Notes: generated by a model not told the origin, from the sequence alone. A stretch of DNA of 64,000 nt from Synaphobranchus kaupii (GCA_029718625.1 CM056383.1:16467897-16531896), one strand, 5' to 3'; shown: positions 1-12,619, numbered from the stretch's first letter. Translations and numbers: made by a program.

Positions 1-780
1 ATTGTTTTAGCCTCCATTCACACCAAAGGGAAGTTAGCAGATTAATAGGGAAACGCATCAGTGCTTCATTGGAAGCTGATGCAGTGTGAAAGAGCCTTTA
101 TTGGTTTGTGTAACATAGCTTCTAAACAAACAGTGTCGTCTTTGTAGTTCTTCAATGAATTGTAATCAAAATGTACTAGCTTGGCAGCCATGTACTCTCC
201 TCTATGCCAACGGACTGATTTGTTGAGACAGTTATTTGTTATGAAAAGCATTATGCACAATACATGATGGCACATTTGGGTATGGTTGTGTATTTGCTCT
301 CTTTAATCAGTTTAGGAAGTTTATGTAAGTTGCTTTAGGTCTCTTGAAAACCAAAGATGGAAAGATAACAATGAACCCACAACTTTAGCTGAATTGGCAC
401 ATTTATGATATTCATGCATCTGTACAAAGCCAAACTAGTCTTTTTACAACGTACCATTTATTTTTAAAGTTGAATAATAATGTCAAATGAGCCAAAATAA
501 TGCCAAACCGAGAAGAGAATGGTTACAAATGCGAGGAAAGGGAATTGAGAAAAATTAGTTCATATTTTTACCCATTCCTTTTTTGACATTTCTTTTAGCT
601 TTGACTACAGTGATATCAACTGATCAGGAGAAGAAGAAAAAAATTGGTGGTTGGTGGCCTTATGTTGTATTAATACACCCACAGAACGAAATATTAAACT
701 TGAAATATTAAACTTGACAAATTATATTTTCAAATGTCAGCTATTAGAATAAACTAGTAAAAATGCAACAATGTCATAGC
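1..780. other. AT-rich DNA, nothing recognised
   Basis: Low-GC sequence with short random ORFs. No repeat family or exon is recognised. Confidence 0.5.
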
Positions 781-791
781 GGGTTAATGTC

Positions 792-845
792 ATGCGAACT
801 GCAACCAAGTTTTCATGAATGTGAAAACTTGGTTGCAGTTCGCAT
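792..845. repeat. perfect 24-bp inverted repeat with 6-nt loop
   Basis: Positions 792-815 and 822-845 are exact reverse complements (left arm begins ATGCGAACTGCAACC) around the loop TGAATG. The pairing stops at both ends of these arms. It could be a small foldback element or a hairpin RNA source. Confidence 0.85.
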
Positions 846-1600
846 TTATGTTGTAATGTAAAACAGGGAGGTATTCGCATTGGCTAATATGGCCACACAA
901 ACATTGGTTATTGATATCAACCCCAGAATTTCCATATTGTGCTTCCCTAAGAATAAGCATAATTTTGATTTCCAAAAACAGAATACTGTCAAAATTTACA
1001 AAGTAACCAACTCAGAACCGCAGATGTAATTTATTTTTTGAAGAATTTTGTTTTGAAGTTTTTTTCCCTTGATCTGTTCTGTCACTACAGCTGTAAATGC
1101 ATCTGTTTGATTATCATGTTGTGAATCGTTTTGAATGGCGAGGCCTTGTTATCAGCTCCATGGTTTTTTTAAAATTTATTTTCTTTTACCTCACCCACAC
1201 ATTCTGTTTGTATTTCCGAGCAATTTAATTGCTTTTTTTAACCTTTTCTATGTGCCAATACATGAATCAAAAAATAAAAATAAAATCGAATCAACATGTG
1301 AGCCTAAAGGTCACTTTGAGAGTGATGGCGTAGTAGATGGTGCGCTAGCATGTCAGGTTATGTTTTAGCTGCTGCAGCACCAACCTGGATATAGAATGGC
1401 CTATATGGGCAAAGTACAGAATACAAGCATATTCATTTTCAGTGTATAAGCCACTGATTGTACAAAAGTGGTTGCATTCTGCTTTGTTCAGTTAGAATTC
1501 CCTGTTGTTGAAATTTGTGATGAAACATTATCTTGAAGCTGATTTTGTGGTGGTGATCAGAGATTTTGTATGCCGTTCTTGTGTTTGGATTTTGTGATCC
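846..1600. other. AT-rich DNA, nothing recognised
   Basis: No supported gene or repeat family between the hairpin and the 29-bp array. Confidence 0.4.
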
Positions 1601-2598
1601 TATAGGGTCCGGGGCCCGTAGGGCGATTCCATGGGGTCCTGGGCCTGTAGGGCGATTCCATGGGGTCATGGGCCCGTAGGGCGATTCTATGGGGTCCTGG
1701 GCCCGTAGGGCGATTCCATGGGGTCATGGGCCCGTAGGGCGATTCCATGGGGTCCTGGGCCTGTAGGGCGATTCCATGGGGTCATGGGCCCGTAGGGCGA
1801 TTCCATGGGGTCCTGGGCCTGTAGGGCGATTCCATGGGGTCATGGGCCCGTAGGGCGATTCCATGGGGTCCTGGGCCTGTAGGGCGATTCCATGGGGTCA
1901 TGGGCCCGTAGGGCGATTCCATGGGGTCATGGGCCCGTAGGGCGATTCCATGGGGTCATGGGCCCGTAGGGCGATTCCCTGGGGTCCTGGGCCCATGGCG
2001 AGTCCATGGGGTCATGGGCCCGTAGGGCGATTCCATGGGGTCCTGGGCCCGTAGGGCGATTCCATAGGGTCCTGGGCCCGTAGGGCGATTCCATGGGGTC
2101 CTGGGCCTGTAGGGCGATTCCATGGGGTCCTGGGCCCCGTAGGGCGATTCCATAGGGTCCTGGGCCCATAGGGCGATTCCATGGGGTCATGGGCCCGTAG
2201 GGCGATTCCATGGGGTCCTGGGCCTGTAGGGCGATTCCATGGGGTCATGGGCCCGTAGGGCGATTCCATGGGGTCATGGGCCCGTAGGGCGATTCCATGG
2301 GGTCATGGGCCCGTAGGGCGATTCCCTGGGGTCCTGGGCCCATGGCGAGTCCATGGGGTCATGGGCCCGTAGGGCGATTCCATGGGGTCCTGGGCCCGTA
2401 GGGCGATTCCATAGGGTCCTGGGCCCGTAGGGCGATTCCATGGGGTCCTGGGCCTGTAGGGAGATTCCATGGGGTCCTGGGCCCCGTAGGGCGATTCCAT
2501 AGGGTCCTGGGCCCATAGGGCGATTCCATAGGGTCCTGGGCCCATAGGGCGATTCCATGGGGTCCTGGGCCTGTAGGGCGATTCCATGGGGTCTTAGA
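1601..2598. repeat. 29-bp minisatellite with about 347-bp higher-order structure
   Basis: About 34 copies of a 29-bp unit built on GGGCCCGTAGGGCGATTCC plus ATGGGGTCMTG. A rare variant (ATTCCCTGG followed by GCCCATGGCGAGTCC) occurs near 1974 and again near 2321; a GGGCCCC variant occurs at 2131 and 2478. Both pairs are 347 bp apart, which is 12 monomers less one base. The array is open in several minus-strand frames only because the unit lacks stops. Confidence 0.95.
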
Positions 2599-2773
2599 TG
2601 CAGGAAAGAAAATGGGGCAGGTTCAAAACTGAAGCAGAAGAGACTGATATGAATCCTACAGTTCAATTTACCTCACAAGTCTATAATTTTACTTTTAATT
2701 GTACAATTGTACATTTTTGACTATGCTACCTGTTGCTTACCAACCAAAAGCCCAGTTGGAATGTTGCATTTGT

Positions 2774-3012
2774 CACACATCCTGTCCTTGAAACACTAGT
2801 TACACACTACACACTGAGCAAAGTCCAGCTTTGGCACACCTCCTGTCCCTGACACACTAGTGATACACCCACTACACACTGAGCAGAGTCTGTCACGCCT
2901 TCTGTCACTGACACACTAGTGACACACTATACACTGAGCAGAGTCTGTCACACCTCCTGTCCCTGACATACTAGTGACACTACACACTGAGCAAAGTCCA
3001 GTCTTGGCACAC
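2774..3012. repeat. about 60-bp tandem repeat, four copies
   Basis: Repeated segments contain CACCTCCTGTCCCTGACACA and CTAGTGACACACTACACACT followed by GAGCARAGTC. Copies vary in length. It is followed by a short G-run near 3040. Confidence 0.8.
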
Positions 3013-5277
3013 CCTCATGTGGACATTAGGGGCTGGGGTTGGGGGGGGGCATGTTGGTGTTGTCACCACAGGTGCACTCTTTGATGTAGTCCTCTATGAC
3101 AACATGCATTTCCTTTCCTGACTCAGTCCCCACGCCTTTGAGAGGGCACAGCGACTTCTCACCATGCAATCTCAATCTTTCTTTCTTTAGAAGATACTGC
3201 TGCAGGAGCCGTGCCTGTGTTTCCGAGAAGACAGCCGATCTCCTGTGAGGGTGTAAAATGTCATGTTATTAGCGAGCCAGCGCTGGTGTCTGCACGTGAA
3301 GCGTGGCTGCCTTCTAGTCTGGGTTGACGTAACGCCAGTATTCAGTTTCGGCAAGTTTAGTTTCCTGTGGTTTTAGGAGCGTTAATTATTTGTGAAGATG
3401 CATGCGAAGCGCTTATAGGGGTGCATCATAGGTGTGCCTGTGGGTTTTATTTTGGCGATAACAAAGTGCAGGTGGGATGCCTTGCATTGCTCAACCAGGA
3501 AGCCGTTCATGCAAATTGTGCGCTAAAATCATTAAGCACACCTCAGGAAGACACATTTTCACATTAAGTATTATCACGAAAAACATGACCAGTGTCATTT
3601 TTACCAAATTAATTTAAAAATGGAGCAAATAGCAAATATATCTGATGTTGGCTAGATGGATAATAGTTGTTGGTAGGATAAATTTATTGTAGGTTTAGGT
3701 CTTTTCATAGATATGTAGATCATAAGAAAAATATGAAATTATCTCAGCCTTATCCTTTAAGGGCCATGCCTGCCCAGGGTCACCATGAGTGTCTGCTGCC
3801 TTGATGCAGCCCAATGTTAGCAGTCATGTGTCTCCCAACCAGACCCTCAGATACACGTGAAGGAGGAGCTATGGGGTGGCTGAAATTCAACCTCAAGAAA
3901 ACAAGTTTAAAAGGACATCTTTTTTGAAATAAATGTTTTTTTTTGTTTTTTGTTTTTTAAATACACTGGTCATTTATTGTCACTGATGAATGAAGTTCTC
4001 TGCCAGTTCATTCAGGTGTTTAACCATTCCCTGCGGCAACATATTGACGTGACCTTTGACCTTTGTCTCCCCATTCAGTGCGCTTGGCCAGAACAGGAGC
4101 ACTGACGAATATGGGTCTTGTTTCGCAAAAGAGTAAAACGCACAGCACGCTCACTTGTAAATTAACATCTGAGCAATCGGTGATCAAATGCAGTAGATTG
4201 CATTGCACACACAAATTTACCAGGAACTAGCCTACATGACTGAAACTGCAATGATCTTAATGTGAGTGGACAAGGGACTCAAAAAACGTCACATAACTAC
4301 AGCATATCACAGAGGGATGTATCCACTACACACCCACCAAATATTTTTCCCAGAAAATTTCAATAGGTATATTAATATACATCTCAAAGTCAGCTAAAAA
4401 AGTCAGTCTTGAACTCAGGACCCCCCCGTCTCTCTCTTGGACCGAAGAGAGCACAACCAAGGGCTTCCTCGAGTCGAGTGCCTCATACGTGAAAACCAAG
4501 AGAAAAGTCTTGAGGAAACTCCTTTCTCACAGGAAATAACAGAATATTTAGCAACAAGTCAATTCGCACGGGATTGCTAGCTTTGGTTATTTTTACAGGG
4601 TAAAGTCTTTACTGGCACGGGAGCGCACAATCCGTAAAAGTTACAGACATGGTAGATTTGGACGGGACTAAAATAACGGAGATCCGCCGGTAATAATTAC
4701 ATTACCCCACCTCCCCTCGTAAAACTTAGCCCATCCGAATAGGGCTTAAGTACCTCGTGTATGGCTCTCGTTACATTAGTTTTTTTTTTTACTGTAACCA
4801 GCCACAGAGCAATACAACAACCATTTCCGAGGCATTTGGCAAAATCTTCGTTAACTATTCTTTTTGATACATTATCTGACGAGTGAGTGATGCTAATGTT
4901 ACTAGCTAGCACCACGGAGGGATGGATAAAAAGGTGGGGAAAGAGATTGGGACTGAGGGATACAGTTGGTATAGGGATAAGGAGAGCAGGAAACACTTAA
5001 CACTTTCGCGAACTAACTATTCCAAATCTCTCTGCTGATAACGCGGACAACTGTTCTCAAGGGCAAACAAAACAAGTGTTATTTGGCTCAGACTCAAGAG
5101 GATTTCTTAGCGGGACAGGACAGTTTTATTCGCCTCAAACTATGGGAGCAGATGAAAATATGTTTTGGTTGTGCCTTTTTTTCAGCATACATGAATGAAT
5201 AGATATAGATAGACTGAACTTGAACGAGATTGCAATAGAATTGATTTCTTGTGCTTTTTTGGTGCTCAATACATACC
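3013..5277. other. no gene recognised
   Basis: Mixed-composition DNA with short unsupported ORFs. No transposon ends or exon signals strong enough to call. Confidence 0.4.
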
Positions 5278-5739
5278 TTAAAGGGATAGTTCAGAATTTT
5301 GGACATAATGGCTCAATTACGACTTACCCATGATGTAGTTGATTGATGGAAACCATTTTCAGCTAATTCCACGCTGTCCTTTTGGACATACAGACGTTGC
5401 TAATGCTAGCGCAACTCTATGGCAACCGTAGCATCCACTACCAAACGCACTTAAACACTCCACAGTGCACCCAAAGCAAATAAAATATGACGACAGTCTA
5501 TCGTGGTTATTTTGAGTGTTTATACCATCATTTTTGAAGTCAAACTATCGTTGAATCCTTTACTTTGTGCTGACCTATATTCTCTGTGGAAGTACGGCGG
5601 CGGAGTGATACTTTACGTTACCTACGAATATAGTGCGGACACTGGTCGACTACAACAACAAAGAAGAGCAACAAGTTACAATGGCCACATTCGCTCGTAA
5701 TTGAGACATTATGTCCAAAATTCCGAACTATCCCTTTAA
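5278..5739. mobile_element. TTAA-ended MITE (piggyBac/Kolobok-like)
   Basis: Left end TTAAAGGGATAGTTCAGAAT and the reverse complement of the right end TTAAAGGGATAGTTCGGAAT match over about 42 bp with few mismatches. Both ends carry TTAA, the target of piggyBac and Kolobok elements. The 460-bp interior has no transposase. A piece beginning TTAAAGGGATAGT also occurs at about 26104. Confidence 0.85.
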
Positions 5740-6369
5740 TAGCCATAAATAACATAGTCATAAGCCTTTTATTGATTTTCCTTGTTCGTCACTTTAATGT
5801 TCTCCTTACACTTGCATGTATTCATTTTTTCCTGGGTTAGTTTAATACGGCACAATGACATCAATTAACATTTTTGCAAAAAAATAAAAACTATTCTGTA
5901 CTTATTAGAAATAGTATATATGAGTCACCTGAGCAGTACTAATAATAATTGTAAATTGTTAACATGAAGCAAAGTGGGATATTCATTCACAAAAATGTTC
6001 TTGTTTAGGCTTTGTTGAGAATAGTTGTGCTGTAGAACCATAGGGGCATTTGTTCCTCTCCCTGTGCCCTGTGTTTCTTAGGCTGGGGCAGGGGCACTCT
6101 GTCTGAATGCACAGGGCAGTGCTGGCGGCTGTCACGCACAGGTTTTAGGGTTTGTGCAGTTGGTTTTGTGCAGGTTTGCTGTGCCTATCGGGCTGGGGGG
6201 GGGGGGGGGGGGGGGTATGCTCACTGAACCGTGAATAATGATTGGTTGTTATGTTGCGGTAGGGGGGAGAGCAGGAGGCAGTGCATGCGTGGGGTCGGGG
6301 GTTGATGGAAAAACGTTACAGCGTGCATTTGGAAAATGCATGCAGTGTGACCACCACTAACAGGCATCA
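5740..6369. other. no gene; G-run
   Basis: AT-rich then mixed sequence with a long G homopolymer at about 6196-6215. Nothing coding recognised. Confidence 0.4.
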
Positions 6370-6917
6370 GGTGGGACGCCCGTTAGCACGTAAAGGGACC
6401 CGTTTCTTTCAGCTGTTTCTTTCTGCAGCGCCTCTTCGGAAGCTCTCCTTTTCGGCCGTTGTGCTGCCGCTCCTAATCGGTTTGTTCTCTTTAACGGCAA
6501 CGCGGACCTGCTCATATTCACGCCAGAGCCCGGATCAGTCAGGACTGCAATTATTCTCACAGCCTCCTGCGCAAATCCAGCGAAACGGGAGAGGTGGCAC
6601 TTTGCGCCTGGCACGGTTTCTCAGGAAGTAGCGGGTTTCTGAGAGTTGCATCTCGCCCCGTGATGTCACGCCGCTCTCTCTCTCTCTCCTACCTCCCAGC
6701 AGCGCGGAGGGAGGGCGTCGGAACAGCGGACCGTTGTTAATCGCACCACGCTCTTCATACCCCCTCACCCCCCCCCCCCCCCCCCCACTCGCTCAGAGCA
6801 GTGTACAGAGTGAAGACCCGAACCGGATCGAGATCTCGCTCCGTTTTCCTAAGAGCTGCCCAGGTTTCAGCCCGGGAATCTGGGGCAGGTATTGTGTGCT
6901 ACGTGCCATTTTCCTAC

Positions 6918-7182
6918 AGGGAGAGAGAGCGAGGGAGGGAGAAAGAGAGAGAGAGAGAGAGGGACAGAGATGGCGAAAGAAAGGGAGAGAGAGAAAGAGG
7001 GAGGGAAAAAGAGATGAGAGAGGGAGTGTGAGAGAGAGAGCGGAAGATAGGGAGTTCAAGAGAGGAGGGAGGCAGGGAGAAAGAGAGGGAGAGAGGGAGG
7101 AAGTGAGAGAAAGAAAGGGAGTGTGAGATGGAGTGAGGTAGAGAGAGAGAGCGAGAGAGAGAGAGAGAGAAAGAAAGAGGGG
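6918..7182. repeat. near-pure purine (GA-rich) tract
   Basis: About 265 bp of GGGAGAGA-type sequence on the + strand with few interrupting pyrimidines. Such homopurine-homopyrimidine DNA can form triplexes. It lies inside the CpG-rich block. ORFs across it are low-complexity artefacts. Confidence 0.9.
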
Positions 7183-7605
7183 GGGTGTGTGTATATGAGC
7201 TGGATCAGATGAAACCATTATGGTGGTGCAGAGGGGAAGAGTCGTGTGCGAGCAGGAATCGCCGGGGCTCTATGGGTCCCTCAGCACAGCTTGGGGGGGA
7301 GGGGGGCGGGGCAGGGCGGCGGGGGTGTGTTCATTGTGGAAAAATATGAATGAAGCTGCCGCCACCACCACCGATCGCTCTGGAGCTTTTAAGAATGAAA
7401 GGAACCACAGGGTGAAGAATGAGAATGGCAGGCAGCGATTCTGCCAATGGTAATGCGCTGAATTTTCTCTAAACGACGTGCGCGTGTGTGCCGCTGTGGG
7501 GGTAGAGCTGTTAAAAGAGCTCATTCAGGAGGCCAGCCTCTCAAATCCTTCATCTGCGCTGCTCTCTTATTGTCTTATGTGATGCCTTGCCTGCAGATGC
7601 ATGCG

Positions 7606-7607
<2 letters not shown>

Positions 7608-7690
<83 letters not shown>
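7608..7690. repeat. (GT)41 microsatellite
   Basis: Uninterrupted GT dinucleotides within the CpG-rich block. Confidence 0.97.
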
Positions 7691-7696
<6 letters not shown>

Positions 7697-8020
7697 ATGG
7701 GGGGGGACCCAAGTGGCTGTCTAAAATCGCTATCACCACAGTTGGCGTAGCAACAGCTTCTGGAGACAGAATGGGAACGGTGAGGGCGTTTGATTGGAGG
7801 CTCAAGCTGGCTGCAAAGCACCCCTGATTGGGGCGCATCAGGTGGGCACGCGCAGAACAGGGGCGCGCCCCTTTGTGCGGAACGGAGACTCGGCCTCCGG
7901 AAAAGCCCCACCGGCGACGTGACCGGCCGCGCAGCTACGGGTCTAATCCAGCCGCGCGTGTCACATCGGCCGAGGCCGGGTCAGACGAACAGATTACGCC
8001 CCTGAGCTGTCATAACCGTT

Positions 8021-8779
8021 CGTGAGACACAAACGAGGCTGCTGTGGCTTTGAAAGCAGATCTGTAAGTGCATTAAGGGATTTGCATGATCAGCCACGAT
8101 TACTGTATCCGACCCGGGTAACACCTGACTCGCACGGCGAGGTATGTGTGTATGCGTGATGACACCAGCTAAGAATGCGATTGCGTAGAAAGGCCTCCAA
8201 ATATGTTTTTGTTTCTCCTTAGTTTCTTTTCTTTCTCATTTCGCATTTCAAGGAAGTTGGAAAATGTGCACTGACCCTCATGTATGTTGCTTGATTTTTA
8301 AAATATAACACAAAAGGTTCAGCAGGTTTGTTGTTCCTGGGGATTTAAAACCATGACCAGTGGGATCCAAAAATGTAATAATTCCTCCTGCTGTACCACA
8401 CACAGGTGTAGAATAGTGCAGGTGAGTTAAAACAATGATCTTAGCCTGAAAACCGGCTCCAGCTCGCCTTCTCCCAGCTTATGAAGTGTGCGTGCATTCA
8501 TCCGTCTGAGAGGGTAGAGCCCAAGTGAGACATTCTCTGTATTGTGCAAAGCTTCTGCTAGAACAAAAGGCTGCAGTCTCGCATAGACTAATCGGAACCT
8601 TCTAGGAAAGATGCAGGGATAGAGATATGACGGCGGTTGCCTAGCAGCTGGAATCATACTCTGCAGCTGTAAGTTCCTGCATGATTGCATAGTGTAATGT
8701 GTAATCGGAGCAGAGTGAGGTTCACATATCTACAGGTCTTAAAAGACCCCCCCCCCCCCTCGCTGTTTAGCTCATATTA
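8021..8779. other. no gene recognised between CpG-rich blocks
   Basis: Ordinary unique-looking sequence with a C-run at about 8747-8760. No exon or repeat called. Confidence 0.4.
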
Positions 8780-9260
8780 TTAGCAATGCGCCGCGTCGTG
8801 CGTGTTCAGGTTTGCGTGGAGGGTTTCTCCTGGGGTATGCTAACCGAAGGAATGAGCTCACCAACCGGAAATTGGATTAAGCGGAGGACGCGAACGCACA
8901 CCTCCCGTAGCCCCCCCCCCCCCGGTGCTGCTCGGACGAAAGTGGAAGCACAAATTCACTTTTCAAAATGAGATTTGGAGTCGGGACGGCGGTGTGGAAC
9001 CGCGCGGAAGCGGAGCGTTCGCCTAGGCACACGCCCGAGGCGCAGCATTCCATCCGCCGTTAACGCAACCCCTCGACATTTCTGGAACGGGCTGCGCCTG
9101 TCATGGCACGTCCCCCTCCGTGTGCGACTGAGGCAGAGGTAGCTCTGGAGAGAGATTAAGTCCTGTTACTTCATTGACTCCGCACGTTTAGAAAGAGCCG
9201 TTAATGGCACGCGCTTAGCCGCAGCATTGTTAAGCCGTAAACTTGGTAATGCCCTCCCCG
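8780..9260. promoter_or_regulatory. second CpG-rich block
   Basis: Many CpGs, for example GCGCCGCGTCGTGCG near 8788 and GAACCGCGCGGAAGCGG near 8997. No ORF or conserved motif is recognised. It may be a shore of the same CpG island; function is inferred from composition only. Confidence 0.25.
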
Positions 9261-9465
9261 CTCTTCATTCTTAAATCCACAGGAGCCGGTTTGCTGAATG
9301 GAATTTTTGACCATTCATAACTCCCGTTTACTATCTGTGCGACAGGCCAGAGTGATTCAGAATGTTAGGAATTTGAAAAGTGGTTGTTTGCCATTGTATT
9401 TTCCCACTGAACCTGGGAAATTGTGTATTTGTGTCAATTAAAATATGGGGGGGGGGGGGGTGTCA

Positions 9466-10116
9466 TATGCAGTGCAGTCCGTCAGTATTTGGACAGTGAC
9501 ACAATTTTTGTTTTGGCTCTGTACTCCAGCACATTGGATTTGAAATGGAACAGTGACTAGAGTGCAGACTTTCAGCTTTAATTTGAGAGTTGTTACATCC
9601 ATATTGGGTGAACCGTGTAGCTATTGTAGCTCTTTTTATACATAGTCAGCCCCCCCCCCTCATTTTAGTGGACGAAAAGTAATTGGACAAATCAACATAA
9701 ATTTAAATAGTCATGTCTGCATATCTGGCAGCAGATATTCCTCCCCCTAAATTCCCAGAGATGCAGAGAGTCTATAGTATCACTTCTAAGAGTACCTGAA
9801 AATAAGATAAGTTTTTTGATGTTGTTGGGTCACAGACATCAGGAAGTCATGGCATGCAAAGGACATCCTACCAAATATTAAATATGATGATGTTATTTAA
9901 GTTAATTTGTCCAATTGCTTTGTGTCCCCTAATATGTGGGGAGGGATTATGTATAAAAAGGGCTACAGTTGCTATACTGTTCACCCGATACAATATGTAA
10001 AAACCCTCAAATTAAAGCAGAAAGTCACTGTTCCATTTCAAATCCAATGTGATAGAGTACAGAGCCAAAGCAGCACAAATTTGTCACTGTCCAAAAATGT
10101 ACAGACTGCACTGTAT
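9466..10116. mobile_element. Tc1/mariner-like non-autonomous element with about 150-bp terminal inverted repeats
   Basis: The left end TATGCAGTGCAGTCCGTCAG and the reverse complement of the right end TATACAGTGCAGTCTGTACA are homologous over about 150 bp, sharing GATTTGAAATGGAACAGTGA. The internal part 9758-9905 resembles 36610-36760 in a second Tc1-like relic. No transposase ORF remains. Family assignment rests on the TATTTGGACAGTGACA-type end common in teleosts. Confidence 0.8.
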
Positions 10117-10199
10117 AAATCATAATTTATGTATTAAAATTTTTATTTTATTTATTTAATATTTATACATTTTTCTCCCCCCTTACTTCCCAACCCGTA

Positions 10200-10650
10200 C
10201 ATGCTGGGCTTGTTTTCCGAAGAACCTTGTTTTGCCACAGCCATCGTATCCGTGACGACGGTGCCAAATGTAGCCGGAGGCTGTGAAATCGGCCGGCCCC
10301 ATCAGAGCGAGCCGACCGCGGATCCGCTTACACGGCCTGTGTACATAGTTTCAGAGTGAGTCTGCTCACCTGAGCCTGAGCGTGGGTGACGCCCTCCCCC
10401 TTTCCCCCTCCCCCCCTCGCCCCGAGGCACACTGCACTGTTTGTGGGCGGCCGGGCCGAGGCGGGAGGGACACGCTGATCCTCCAGCAGCGGAAACGGCT
10501 TAGCTTCAGTGCCTTTCAGGCCGCTGCGTTTACGAGACCACTACCTCCGGACACGGCGAGAATAACAGGCGCGCTCCCCTTCCTAATCGCGCCTCCGGGC
10601 AGCACAGCCCACGCTATGTCTGCGTTCGGAGCAGGAAGTCGGCACATTTC
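10200..10650. other. third GC-rich block
   Basis: GC- and CpG-rich DNA (GGCCGGCCCC near 10290, CGGCCGGGCCGAGGCGGGAG near 10450) ending in an A-run at 10668-10685. No coding evidence. It could be another regulatory block or a GC-rich repeat fragment. Confidence 0.25.
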
Positions 10651-12250
10651 GATTACAGCGGCGGGAGAAAAAAAAAAAAAAAAAACGTCACGACATTACA
10701 GCGATTTTGAATGGGAGCTCGTTGCTGCGTCATTTGAGCGAGTTCGTTTTTGGGGTGAAAGAGGTGGCCGGCAGTCTCTAATAATGACCGTGGCTGGTGT
10801 GTTTTTGCAGTTGACTGCTTGTGCTTGTTGACTAACGGCTGTGCAATTGAGCAACGCTGGAGCGCCTTCATACTGCACAGGCAGGAGGGTGTTATGAGGC
10901 TTCAGGTAGCTGATGTGCTTTAAAGAGGGGGGGGGAGTGTTAGAAAAATAATTTTGTCATATGGAATAGAGGCCACCTCCCGTAGCACTTCTGGTTAATC
11001 TGGAGATATGCTTGGGCTGGTTGTTTGTGTTTGGGGGTGGGGGGATGTGTTTCCGGGGGGCGGTTGAGGGGGCTGCAACAGATGCGGCCGGGTGTCGGAA
11101 TGTGTCATTTGCATTGGCAGGTGGCATGGGCTTGCTCTAGGAACCGAGGTCCCAGTTTCACCACTGCTGAAAGGTCAAACGTCCTCATATCTGGGAAACT
11201 GAAACTTGAAACAGGAGCAGGAGTTCAGGGTGGGGGGCAGGCGGCGGGGGTTGGGGGAGGGTTGCGGGTTGGGGTGTGGCGGCTGGTTTGGGGGAGGGGC
11301 CAGGAGGGTGGGAGGGAGGGCAGCAGGCTTCTGCTTGGGGTTAACATGGTGTCGCTCCTAAACACTGGCGTCTGGGAGGACAGCAGCTGTGATTTATATT
11401 CACAGTACCCACAGGAAACCCTCCTTCTCACTGATAGAGGCTGGTGGCTTTGGGGCTGAAGTGAACATGTTATTTTCATTTCTTTCACTCACTTTACCTG
11501 GATGAGTCGGGCACATATCTGAACTAGAGATTAGTTTGTGTCCGTCAGAATTTTGACCATTTCCTACCAGTATTTAAAAAAATTATTACTAAAAAAATTA
11601 TTATCTCATATTCATTTACCATTGAGGTTTGGGGCCAAAACCGGGCTTCATTGTTGAAGCTCACTTCCTGGTCTTGTTCAGAGTGGTGCTGTCTGGCGCC
11701 AATGTGGTTGGCTCCATTATAGATCTTTCAGGCCCGTTTTTAGTCAATGGTACCTAATGCGCTCAAAATATCAATGTCAATAAGTTTTTCCAAGAGAACA
11801 TGTCGCCTAGTCGCAATAGGTGCTTTTTCTTCGACTCAAAACTAGCAACTGTTGCTAACTTCTTTGCTAACTTGCTTGGTTTGTTTACTAATGCACGCTT
11901 CAGGAAGTGGGTGGGACCATTACTGGAGTAAGAATGAAACAAGTAAGTTCCTCATAATCTAACGACCGGATCTTCCAAACATTTTTATCTTTTCAAACGT
12001 TCGGTTCTGGATGTCGTGATTTAATATATCCGCATAATCCACATTGTTTGCATTCGTTTATGTGCTAAGTGTGCTTTTGAGACCTGTTTCGCCATGCAAT
12101 GGGAGTGAATGGAAAGAGAAAAAAACATCATTCTCCGTTGGCCAGTTGCTGACCATTGGAGAAAGTCATGAAGATGAGCGTGAACATTACGACTCATATC
12201 GGCCGGGGCCAGGTAGCTAGATATTATGTTCTAACAAAGTTCAGTATGCC
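10651..12250. other. no gene recognised
   Basis: Contains a G-rich segment at about 11215-11330 and AT-rich sequence afterwards. Part of 11480-12240 may be an unnamed dispersed repeat, but I cannot define its ends. Confidence 0.35.
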
Positions 12251-12254
12251 TTTA

Positions 12255-12605
12255 ACTTGTAGTGCAGTGTATTATTGTAGCTGTATTTAACTTGTTGTGC
12301 AGTGTATTATTGGAGCTGTATTTAACTTGTAGTGCAGTGGATTATTAGTGCTGTATTTAACTTGTAGTGCAGTGGATTCTTGGAGCTGTATTTAAGGGTA
12401 CAGTGGATTATTAGTGCTGTATTTAACTTGTAGTGCAGTGTATTATTAGTGCTGTATTTAACTTGTAGTGCAGTGTATTATTAGTGCTGTATTTAACTTG
12501 TAGTGCAGTGTATTATTAGTGCTGTATTTAACTTGTAGTGCAGTGTATTATTAGTGCTGTATTTAACTTGTAGTGCTGTGTATTATTGCTACTGCTGTAT
12601 TTAAC
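12255..12605. repeat. 35-bp minisatellite
   Basis: About ten copies of a unit containing TATTTAACTTGTAGTGCAGT followed by GTATTATTAGTGCTG. One copy near 12390 is shortened. It abuts the target site of the hAT MITE on its right. Confidence 0.92.
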
Positions 12606-12619
12606 TTGTGGCACTAGGG

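Larger units (their letters stand above)
6370..8020. promoter_or_regulatory. CpG-rich block, candidate promoter / noncoding first exon region of ptpn4
   Basis: CpG dinucleotides are frequent at about 6370-6850 and 7840-8000, unlike the AT-rich DNA on both sides. A near CRE-like TGATGTCACG sits at 6661. The block also holds a C-run at 6769-6787, a purine tract and a (GT)41 run. No ORF here has recognisable coding character. Because ptpn4 coding exon 1 begins with a splice acceptor, an untranslated exon must lie upstream, and this is the best CpG island in the window. Assignment to ptpn4 is inference; the true first exon could also be left of the window. Confidence 0.4.

Noticed and set aside
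1439..2666. Minus-strand proline-rich ORFs (MESPYGP repeats) resembling a repetitive structural protein
   Set aside because: All minus-strand frames give the same rotating peptides from a 29-bp unit. No signal peptide, splice context or frame preference.
6734..7218. Arg/Glu-rich and Ser/Leu-rich ORFs
   Set aside because: Low-complexity readings of the purine tract on opposite strands.
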